The translations under genes and the position numbers were made by a program. From Cordia subcordata (taxonomy: Eukaryota; Streptophyta; Magnoliopsida; Boraginales; Cordiaceae): a stretch of 64,000 nucleotides of DNA. The notes under the pieces are model-generated. The model did not search any database. It worked only from the letters and a program-made list of their open reading frames with translations, and was not told the origin of the DNA. Positions 45,991-53,909 of this stretch are shown piece after piece. Location of the stretch: positions 35,483,501 through 35,547,500 of the forward strand of contig JAPTOF010000001.1 in the NCBI GenBank assembly GCA_028554755.1, read 5' to 3'. Every line of letters begins with the position of its first letter. The first letter of the stretch is position 1.

Positions 45991-48900
45991 ATATATTTAT
46001 TATTTAATTTATTGTAATATAATTTTTCTTCTTTATCTTCTAATTTTAAATCTATAATTTCATCTATATTGTCTTGGTTTACATTACAGCAACAATTCTG
46101 TTTTCCTAATTTACATTCTTCACAACTTTCACTTTTTTCTACTTCTATATATTCTCCACCACGCTTCTGAACGTACTCTGATGGATTGTCTATATTAATA
46201 GGTGAATATACTGTATTTTGATTTAAGTAAATAAAATCTGAATTAATATAAATACTACCATTTTTATTTAATAAAAAGTTTAATCCTAATATAATTTTGC
46301 CTTCTTTATGGGTAACGGGTAAACAAAAAGCGATTGGTAATTTATAAGTAATTGTTTGAGTATTACATGGAGTTAAAAATAAAATATATGCATTTTGTAT
46401 ATATTGTGTATAAGGTATTTCATTACCTGAAAATCCTACACCTTTTAAAGGTTTTTCTAAATTATATATGTATTTATTATTAACTATTTGTGGATCTATT
46501 ACAGCTATTGTACAACCTGTATCTATAATAGCATTTGTTTCTATATATCTATCATAATGTTTAAAGTTTATTCTAACAGTTAATAAATTAGAATTTCTTT
46601 TTATTTTACAAAATTTATCTAATTGAAAGTCTGAATTAACTTGTTGAATTAATAATGGATCTGATTCTATTTTTTCTTTTCCTTTTTCTAACTTTCTTAT
46701 TCTATTATTTTGTAATTCTATTTTTTCTTCGATTTCTAATATTTTTGCTTCAACATTTTCAACCTTATTTATTATATTTTTCTCTATAAATTTATTTTCT
46801 ACCTTTAATTCTTTATTTTTTAATTCTGGTATTAGGTCTAAATTAAATTTTTTATTAATACATTTAATACATGCTTCTTTTAAACAATTATTGCATTTAG
46901 CTCTTACTTTTATTACTGGATACCAAGTACATATATAACAAGACTTTGTTTCTAAGCCCTTTCCTAATTGCCAATTATGTATACATTCATCATTTTCTTT
47001 TAATTTATCTTCTAGTGGTTTAAACATATTCATATAAAAATTTCCTAATAGATTGTCTAAATTTACTGGAAAGTCATTGTCGTCTATATCTGAATCACTA
47101 TTTGTATTTTCTTCATATTTTTCTTCAATTCCTAATACTATACTATAAATAGATTCATTGTCACTTATTGTATCATCTACTTCTAATAAATCTTCATTTG
47201 TATTATTAACTATCATAGCTTTCATGTTTTTTGAATTTATTCTTTTTGGACAACTTGAACTTAAATGATCTTCTTGTCCACAAGTATAACATCTAATTTT
47301 ATTTCTATAAATTCTATTATTATTATATTTTCTAACATGTTTTTGTGTTAAAAATGGTTTTCTAGCTTTACTTTTCCTAAGATAATATAATTTACTAAGA
47401 GGTTTTCTAAATTGGTTTTTATATTTATATTTTGGTTTTTTAGGTAATCCATAATGTTGTGGAGTATATATTTCTTTACAAAAACTTGTTTCATTTTTAA
47501 GTTGTTTAGCAATTTGTAAATTAGTACATTTATCAACTAATATTTCTATTACAATTTGCATTGCTCTTCCTAATGAAACTTTTATATTAGATGTTTCTTT
47601 AGTATATTTATCGTATATTTCTCTACCTAATGCTCCTGGTAATTTATGTAAAAATTTTTGTAGTACCTGATCATTCCATACATTGCCACTAAGGGATGCC
47701 CAATAATAATATTCTTGCATAAATAATTTTACATCTTTCCATCCTAATAAATTTACCTGTTCTAATTTTTTAATTGCTTCTGTTTGTAATTCAATATCTG
47801 ATGTATTAGGATTTCTTCCTGTAACTATTAAATGTATTGTATTAACAAAATTATATGGATTTATTCCTAAACTTACTAATTCCGCCATATCATTGGGAAA
47901 ACGTTGTTGCCATTCGTCCCAATTTGCTTTAACTGATTCTCCTAAAAATTGTGTCATATATCTAATCATTTCTTCAACTGTAAATATTTTATCAGCTTGT
48001 TTAATAATAAAATCTGCTACTACTGCATCTTTCCATAATTGTAAATATATATCTCTTAGTTGTATATCTATTCCTGTAATATCTAAAATAAATGGTTCAG
48101 CTGTTTTTTGTATTTTAAAAGGTTTTTCTAAAGGATATGGTTTTCCTCTAGGTCTATAATTTAATTTTTCATAATTAGTTTGATTAGGATATACTTCTGC
48201 AAATCTTCTAGGTAAATTTCCATATTGGTGTAATGGTCTATTACCTGGTTGTTCAGTATAAAATCTTGTTTCTTGAGATCTATTAGGTTGTACTACACTA
48301 TTTTCACCTTCTTCCATTAATACATAATGTTTTTCTTCTAAATTTTCAATAAATATTCTTTTACTATTACTACTTATTTCACTATCAGTATTTGTTATAA
48401 TTTCTATATTTTCTAAGCTTTCTATCTCAAAGTTTTCTCTGTCTTTATTTTCTACTTCTTTTTCTAAATTGTTTAAAAATGTATTTATTATATCTTTTTC
48501 TTCTTCATATATTTTTTCTATATTTTCTTCTACTTTATTTTCATTTTGTATTTGTTTAAATGCTTTATTTTCTAATTCTTTAATATATTTTTCATAATTA
48601 AATTCTTCTATTATTTCTATATTTTTACTTACTTCTATATTTTCAAATTCTTTCATTATATTATTATATTCTATTTGTGACTTATTATTTATTACTTCTA
48701 ATTGTTTTATATACTTATTATCTATTTCATCATCTTCAAAACTAATTAAATCTATTTCTTTTTTATTATTATTTATTGATATAATTTCTTCATCTAAAGT
48801 AATTAAATTTATATTATTAAAATCTAATTTCTTTATTCTTTTACCAGTTTTATCTAATTCATATGTTTCTTCTATATTATTATTATTTTCTTGAATATTG

Positions 48901-48998
48901 TGTCCTAAATTATATATTTGATTTTTTAACCTATATTCTAATTCTTGTAAATTATTAAATTTTAATAGCTTTAATGTTTCTTTTATATCACTATTCAT
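45969..48998 (-). CDS. viral ORF5, coat protein-protease polyprotein lacking reverse transcriptase
   Basis: 1009 residues. In order: an acidic Asn/Glu/Ile-rich coiled N-terminus (1-235); a coat protein core (about 300-520); a Lys/Arg/Tyr-rich basic stretch; a CCHC knuckle CYTCGQEDHLSSSC (about 566-580); an acidic region; a second Cys/His cluster (about 671-710, C-H...CYIC...CNNC...CIKC) like that of badna- and tungroviruses; a coiled coil; and an aspartic protease with AIIDTGCTIAVID (about 820). The coat protein packages the genome and the protease would cleave the polyprotein. In relatives with protease fused this way, reverse transcriptase and RNase H follow; here the frame ends shortly after the protease. 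ORF5 overlaps the movement protein ORF by 8 nt. No internal stop is present. Confidence 0.85.
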   Translation of the reverse strand: MNSDIKETLKLLKFNNLQELEYRLKNQIYNLGHNIQENNNNIEETYELDKTGKRIKKLDFNNINLITLDEEIISINNNKKEIDLISFEDDEIDNKYIKQLEVINNKSQIEYNNIMKEFENIEVSKNIEIIEEFNYEKYIKELENKAFKQIQNENKVEENIEKIYEEEKDIINTFLNNLEKEVENKDRENFEIESLENIEIITNTDSEISSNSKRIFIENLEEKHYVLMEEGENSVVQPNRSQETRFYTEQPGNRPLHQYGNLPRRFAEVYPNQTNYEKLNYRPRGKPYPLEKPFKIQKTAEPFILDITGIDIQLRDIYLQLWKDAVVADFIIKQADKIFTVEEMIRYMTQFLGESVKANWDEWQQRFPNDMAELVSLGINPYNFVNTIHLIVTGRNPNTSDIELQTEAIKKLEQVNLLGWKDVKLFMQEYYYWASLSGNVWNDQVLQKFLHKLPGALGREIYDKYTKETSNIKVSLGRAMQIVIEILVDKCTNLQIAKQLKNETSFCKEIYTPQHYGLPKKPKYKYKNQFRKPLSKLYYLRKSKARKPFLTQKHVRKYNNNRIYRNKIRCYTCGQEDHLSSSCPKRINSKNMKAMIVNNTNEDLLEVDDTISDNESIYSIVLGIEEKYEENTNSDSDIDDNDFPVNLDNLLGNFYMNMFKPLEDKLKENDECIHNWQLGKGLETKSCYICTWYPVIKVRAKCNNCLKEACIKCINKKFNLDLIPELKNKELKVENKFIEKNIINKVENVEAKILEIEEKIELQNNRIRKLEKGKEKIESDPLLIQQVNSDFQLDKFCKIKRNSNLLTVRINFKHYDRYIETNAIIDTGCTIAVIDPQIVNNKYIYNLEKPLKGVGFSGNEIPYTQYIQNAYILFLTPCNTQTITYKLPIAFCLPVTHKEGKIILGLNFLLNKNGSIYINSDFIYLNQNTVYSPINIDNPSEYVQKRGGEYIEVEKSESCEECKLGKQNCCCNVNQDNIDEIIDLKLEDKEEKLYYNKLNNKYINTWMIC

Positions 48999-49968
48999 TT
49001 ATATTTTCAGTTTCTTCTTCTAACTGGTCTTCTTCTAAATGATTATTTGCTTCAGTGTAATCTGTAAATCTTACAGATAATCTTCCTTGATTGTTTCTAT
49101 ACCACATACTTTCTTGAGGTGTATAAATAGTTCTAGATGTATTATTTAAAATATTATTTATTTGCCATTCTTGACCCGCATTTTCTAAAGCATCTATTTT
49201 ATAAGGTGGTAAAAGTTTTATTCCTTTATTTGTAATAAACTTAGTTGTATCTTGTATTTGAAATTTAAATCTAACTTGACTACTTTGTGTTATTTTACCT
49301 ATAAATGAAGTACATACTAATAAATTTTTTCCTTCTATTAATGTTTCATATCCTTTAGTCATAATTTTTACTTTTAAGTGTTTTATAAAATCTCTAGTAT
49401 TTAATACATAATCTGGAGCACAATAAAATAATCCTCCATTGTCATTCATATCTACTTCTATAGCACCTACAATTGCTTGTTCACTATTAAATCTATCATC
49501 TACTAAAGCTATAAATACTTTTGCACCTATATCTTTTCTAGTTAAACCTTTTATTCCTATTACTACTAATCCTGAATGTGTTAAATTAAAATTTCCTCTT
49601 ATAATTGCTTCTTGACTTTCTGGATTTATTAAGCTTATACTTATTACATTTTGTCCTACACATCTATTTTGTGTTTCTCTATAATGCATTAATAATCTAG
49701 ATTGATTTAAATTAGAATTTTGATTATATAAATTTTGTGGTTGAATATAATTTAATCTATTTTGTCTAAAATTTGTTATTTCTCTATCTATATCAATTAC
49801 TTGGTCTAAAGTTAATTGTGTTTGTCTATTTCTTGAAATTAAATTTCTAAACCTATTACTTATAGTTCCTTCATTAATTCTTCTAATTTCTGTAGCTAAA
49901 CCTTCTGTGCGTTGTCTATCTTCTTCTGAACCTATACCTATTGTTCTACTATTGTTTCTTCGGATCAT
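48991..49968 (-). CDS. viral ORF4, 30K-type movement protein
   Basis: 325 residues. The central part (about 110-240) has the features of caulimovirid 30K movement proteins: GLVVIGIKGLTRKDIGAKVF, then the conserved aspartate region ALVDDRF, followed by beta-strand-rich sequence and a Gly-Tyr-rich segment. These proteins form tubules through plasmodesmata for cell-to-cell spread. The N-terminus is Arg/Asn-rich and the C-terminus is acidic. It overlaps ORF3 by 20 nt and ORF5 by 8 nt. No disabling change is seen. Confidence 0.78.
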   Translation of the reverse strand: MIRRNNSRTIGIGSEEDRQRTEGLATEIRRINEGTISNRFRNLISRNRQTQLTLDQVIDIDREITNFRQNRLNYIQPQNLYNQNSNLNQSRLLMHYRETQNRCVGQNVISISLINPESQEAIIRGNFNLTHSGLVVIGIKGLTRKDIGAKVFIALVDDRFNSEQAIVGAIEVDMNDNGGLFYCAPDYVLNTRDFIKHLKVKIMTKGYETLIEGKNLLVCTSFIGKITQSSQVRFKFQIQDTTKFITNKGIKLLPPYKIDALENAGQEWQINNILNNTSRTIYTPQESMWYRNNQGRLSVRFTDYTEANNHLEEDQLEEETENINE

Positions 49969-50311
49969 GAATTAAAAATTTATATTCTTTTTTATCTTCT
50001 AAATTTTTCTTTCCTAAATTCAATTTACTTATTTGATTAGATAATTTATCTATATCTTTTTCTAATCTAGATTTATTATCCTGTTTTATTTTTTCATTTT
50101 CTAACAAAGTTATTTTCTTTTCTAATTTTTCTAATTTATTAAAAAGTTTTATTTGTAATATGATTATAACATTATTTTGTTTTATTATTGTCTGTTCTGC
50201 AGGTGTTCCTGTTTTTGTTGTGGTTAATCCTTCAGCTGGACTTATAAATTGTTTACTATATTCAATAGCTTTTTTGTAATTTATATTATTGTAGTCTTCT
50301 ATTGTATTCAT
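49949..50311 (-). CDS. viral ORF3, small coiled-coil protein
   Basis: 120 residues, about half predicted coiled coil (IILQIKLFNKLEKLEKKITL and onward, Leu/Ile heptads), with a lysine-rich C-terminus. Its position before the movement protein and its coiled coil recall small virion-associated proteins of the family, but no specific homology is recognised. Its start codon overlaps the ORF2 stop codon (TAATG) and its 3' end overlaps ORF4 by 20 nt. Confidence 0.65.
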   Translation of the reverse strand: MNTIEDYNNINYKKAIEYSKQFISPAEGLTTTKTGTPAEQTIIKQNNVIIILQIKLFNKLEKLEKKITLLENEKIKQDNKSRLEKDIDKLSNQISKLNLGKKNLEDKKEYKFLIHDPKKQ

Positions 50312-50589
50312 TATCTAAATTCTAAACCTTGTAATTTATAAAATTGTTTTAAATTATAGTCCATTTCTTTTATTTGATGTTTTAATTGTTCTATTTCTAC
50401 TTGTAATCTTTTTGTTTTATTTATTATGAATTCTACATCGTTTTTTAATTCTAAAGTTTTTTGATTTGAAATCTCTTCTAATTTTCTTTTATTTTTTATT
50501 TTACTATTATTTTGTTCTTTTATATAATCCAAGTTTTCTCTAATAGTTTTAATCTCTTTTCCTATATAATCTTGTTTATCAATATTCAT
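50311..50589 (-). CDS. viral ORF2, small coiled-coil protein
   Basis: 92 residues, charged, predicted as one long coiled coil (ELKNDVEFIINKTKRLQVEI, EQLKHQIKEM). It begins 11 nt before the end of ORF1 and ends in the TAATG shared with ORF3. Function unknown; an accessory virion or aphid/vector-type factor is possible but not shown. Confidence 0.6.
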   Translation of the reverse strand: MNIDKQDYIGKEIKTIRENLDYIKEQNNSKIKNKRKLEEISNQKTLELKNDVEFIINKTKRLQVEIEQLKHQIKEMDYNLKQFYKLQGLEFR

Positions 50590-51061
50590 ATAAATTATCT
50601 ATATTAGCTTCATATATACTATCACCTTCATAACTACTTAAACTACATGGACTACTAGGCAGTAAAGGAATAGATTCTACCTCATCTTCTAAATTTAAAT
50701 TTTCTAATTGTCTATTCAAATTATCTATTTCATTATTAATGTCTTGATTATTATTATTGTTATTATTGTTTTGAATATCATTACCATAAATTAATTTTAA
50801 TTCATATTCTATGTCTAACCTATAATATTCATTATTATGATTATCTATTATATTTATATAATCTTGAACTAATTGTCTTTGAATATAATTAAAAGGTTCT
50901 AATAATTCATCCAATAATAAAAATTGATTTATATAAGTGTTTAGAGGATTAATATATACTAATATACTTCCATTATCAATAAAATATCTAATTCTATCAT
51001 TTGTATAATCTATCATATCTAAGACATAATCAACATAATAGCAAAAATTTTCAAAATCCAT
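50579..51061 (-). CDS. viral ORF1, unknown protein
   Basis: 160 residues, the first ORF after the primer-binding site. It is rich in Asp, Asn, Tyr and Ile, with an Asn run at about residues 97-104 and an acidic, serine-containing C-terminal third. The N-terminal 90 residues look helical. No homologue is recognised. Being open, overlapping with ORF2 and in line with the other viral ORFs supports it as a real gene. Confidence 0.6.
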   Translation of the reverse strand: MDFENFCYYVDYVLDMIDYTNDRIRYFIDNGSILVYINPLNTYINQFLLLDELLEPFNYIQRQLVQDYINIIDNHNNEYYRLDIEYELKLIYGNDIQNNNNNNNNQDINNEIDNLNRQLENLNLEDEVESIPLLPSSPCSLSSYEGDSIYEANIDNLYEY

Positions 51062-51187
51062 ATTTCATTAGAGGGCTACTTTCTCGCAGACTACTTCAAT
51101 TCTCCTTTACTAAGAATATGCTTAGATCATAACTTATTTATGAAAGATTTTCATAATAAGGCTTTGATCCTTTATGGAATCTTAACC

Positions 51188-51199
51188 GCTCTGATACCA
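51188..51199 (-). other. viral primer-binding site for initiator tRNA-Met
   Basis: TGGTATCAGAGC on the minus strand is exactly complementary to the 3' end of plant initiator tRNA-Met, the primer of caulimovirid minus-strand DNA. It lies 127 nt before ORF1. It also marks the place where viral DNA has its minus-strand discontinuity, and the viral unit appears to end here. Confidence 0.88.
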
Positions 51200-51261
51200 A
51201 TTTTTTGGAGGGGGCAGGATGAGCAACTGTGAGATTGCATAAACTGATAGACCAAAGATCC

Positions 51262-51290
51262 CACATACATACATATATATATATATATAT
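51262..51290. repeat. (CATA)n(TA)n microsatellite near the viral right junction
   Basis: CATACATACATATATATATA continues to 51290. It lies about 60 bp beyond the primer-binding site. Together with the array at 43772-43860 it places the viral unit between two AT microsatellites. Confidence 0.85.
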
Positions 51291-52038
51291 TAAAAAGACC
51301 AATAGAAAGATTTTCAATCTAATTTTCTGACAGAAGATCCAATCTAATGCCTTTAACCAACTCAAAGCAGTCTGATTTAGTGAGTAGTTACATTTTTCGA
51401 CCAATTCTTGCCACTCTTTTCCTTATACCTCTACACAATTGGTCAAATGTAATGGCAAGCACACCTCGATATATGAGAGATAAGAGCATTTATCTGATTG
51501 AATGTTTCTTTACCACACAGAATTTTAGCATGAACGTATCAATTTAGCTACATTTCGGTTAAGTATTAATAACAAGTTATAGCTAAACCAGGCCACAGGA
51601 AGTGTCGTTCACCAATTCTAATATACAAATTCCGTAAAGTTCCAACTTCAAAGATAACTCATATCATTTGCTTCTTACAGGTGAACGATGCAAACCCGAC
51701 AACACTATTCCGGCTAAGGGACCACCACAGAGCAAGAGCCAGAATTGTAAAAATTGACAATAGCAATAGAAAATTAAACCACGATCATAAGTCCTAAGAG
51801 AGTGCACTAATAGAAATCCAAATTCAAGCCTTAATCGCGAATAAAAATTTACAACTAATCATACACCTCTACCTTTGTTGGGTGTTTTTGTTTGTACCTC
51901 AAAAGGATAGATTACTTCCCATATTAGAAAAATGATAAACATTTTCTCACCATATATTAGTTCACACCTTAGTAGGCTTGTGAAAGAAAGAACAAAGGGT
52001 TGGGCTCGCGCGCATGAGATTTGGGCCGATAGTTCAAA
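51291..52038. other. intergenic, no feature seen
   Basis: Moderately AT-rich unique-looking sequence. No exon could be supported on either strand. Confidence 0.5.
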
Positions 52039-52404
52039 TTGAATGAGCGCAAAATCCAGTGCAGTTCCAGATTCACCTCCTTCCATTTCTCAACTACAGC
52101 TCCTTGTATTTCTCTGCACTGGACGATTTGCACACTGAACTTCACTTCTCATTGAATGAGCGCAGAATCCAGTGCAATTCCAGATTCAGCTCCTTCCATT
52201 TCTCAATTATAGCTCCTTGTATTTCTCTGCACTGGACGATTTGCACACTGAACTTCTTAAGACTTCTCATTGAATGAGTGCAGAATCCAGTGCAGTTTCA
52301 GATTCAGCTCCTTTCATTTCTCAACTACAGCTCCTTTTATTTCTCTGCTTCTGTTGCCCTCACTGCCAGCCTGCAGCACTGGACGATTTGCACACTGAAG
52401 TTCA
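52039..52404. repeat. minisatellite, three units of 113-135 bp
   Basis: Units start at 52039, 52152 and 52270 with TTGAATGAGyGCAgAATCC. They share CATTTCTCAAyTAyAGCTCC and CTGGACGATTTGCACACTGA. Unit 3 has about 25 extra bases before the CTGGACGA run. The units differ at several positions. No protein similarity was recognised. Confidence 0.85.
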
Positions 52405-53615
52405 TGCTAAACTTGTATAAGCCATAAAGGAATAGAAATGTATCAGTTCAGCTACATTTCAGAGGGGAAAGGGGATTTTTTTTTAGGCAAAAGGAACCAG
52501 AAAGAAATTATGGACCGCACAGGTACAGTTTAACTCTGACCATTAGGATAAGATGGACATTTCTCTTGAATATGGCTTGTAAGTCTTCATTTGCTTCAAT
52601 GCCTATTCTCCTGTACAAAGGATGCAGTTCAAAGATGAACATATAGTTAAAACTGTAAATAGTTCCAACAACTAAAACCAAATCAGAAGTATGGAAAATC
52701 TCTGCAACTATTATTGTCCAAGACTTGCACAAGACAAGTAAAGATGGATAAGAAATAGGTATAAAGATATTCTTTCTTCAGACTCCAAATATCTAAAGCA
52801 ATAACAGTGATATGCAATGCTTTAAAACTTTTCAGAATGCAATGCAATTTAGCATGGTGTCTTTAAGATTGGCAGCCCTTCAACATTCTTGGCAACTTAA
52901 GATTGGCAGCCCTTCAACAATCTCTCTTATATGTCATCAGATTAATAGAATGATAACATTCAACAAACAATACAACGGTTTCCATGTAATCAGCAAACAT
53001 AATTGATAAAAATTCACCAAAAAATAGGAAAATTGTCAAGAATCAACTGGATTTGATGATGTCAGACAAAGCTACTCTTCTTTCCGTCCTTCTTTCCCTT
53101 TGGTGGACATGGGGTTTTGCATATTATTTTTGGCATGCATAAGGATTTGAGCAAACATTGAAAAGAACTTAATTCAATGTGCATTGCAGCAAACTAAGGA
53201 AATAAAAGGATAGGGAACCAAAAATGGACCACTTCTTAATCTATAAGAACACTACCCAATCTTCGAGCCCTTCTTCCCCACGAGAATTTTGCGTTGGCTC
53301 ATCTTGTGAGTGATGAAATGCTGCTCATTCCCAAGAGAACTATCCCATAAGTCCTTCCAGTCCATCAACTAGTGCTTAATGTTACATGGAATTTCCTGGA
53401 GGTCAAATAGAATTTGGTCAACATAGCAATCCATGTTAGAGATTTAACTTTGTTGTGCTCAGAAAATTATTAGGAAAAAGGGAACGGTGGTTAGCACCCT
53501 ATTTTGAGTTAGCTTATCCTCCCCTTTCTATCTCACGAGAAACAAGCTTGTAACCTCAGGAAGTACTCGAGCACATATCATACACAAAGGAAGGATAGCT
53601 CATGGTTTAATGCCA
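52405..53615. other. intergenic, no gene supported
   Basis: A 22-bp run TTAAGATTGGCAGCCCTTCA occurs twice (about 52863 and 52898). No exon with recognisable product was found. TGCCA at 53611-53615 is the left target duplication of the next element. Confidence 0.5.
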
Positions 53616-53896
53616 TGTTAGAAAGTAGAAGTGGTTATTTTGAATATAGAGAGAATATATTAAACTTTAATTATCTCTTCTAACTTGAGCATCTACAACT
53701 GAAAGCTTTCACCTCTATATATAGGCTATTCTAGAAATCCAAAACTAAATAGGATTTGGTTAAACCAATCCTTTACATATTAAAATAGCTAATAGATTAA
53801 TCCTAACTGGATTAGGAAAATAACTAATAAACTAATCCTAATATAATTAGGACTCCTAAACATATCCAAATCCTAAATCAAGTTTATTTTCTAACA
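53616..53896 (-). repeat. 3' LTR of the copia element
   Basis: Next to it at 53897-53906 is the polypurine tract, AAAGGGGGAT on the minus strand. This shows that the element reads right to left and that this is the 3' LTR. Confidence 0.9.
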
Positions 53897-53909
53897 TCCC
53901 CCTTTAAAC

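Larger units (their letters stand above)
43861..51199 (-). mobile_element. endogenous pararetrovirus (Caulimoviridae), polymerase-deleted
   Basis: Read on the minus strand from 51199 the order is tRNA-Met primer-binding site, ORF1 (160 aa), ORF2 (92 aa), ORF3 (120 aa), movement protein, a coat protein-protease polyprotein, a TAV-like protein, promoter, polyadenylation signal and long leader. Every ORF present is open from end to end and the ORFs overlap by 1-20 nt. Reverse transcriptase and RNase H are missing between the protease and TAV ORFs. There are no LTRs and no second copy of the promoter, so this is a single linear genome unit. The separate movement protein ORF, the protease fused to the coat protein and the TAV-like ORF do not let me assign a genus. 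As seen, the copy cannot replicate by itself. Confidence 0.9.

Noticed and set aside
51138..51404. Could the tRNA-Met site at 51188 belong to an ordinary LTR retrotransposon?
   Set aside because: No LTR pair is found around 44-51 kb, and the downstream genes (30K movement protein, TAV-like protein) are those of a caulimovirid.
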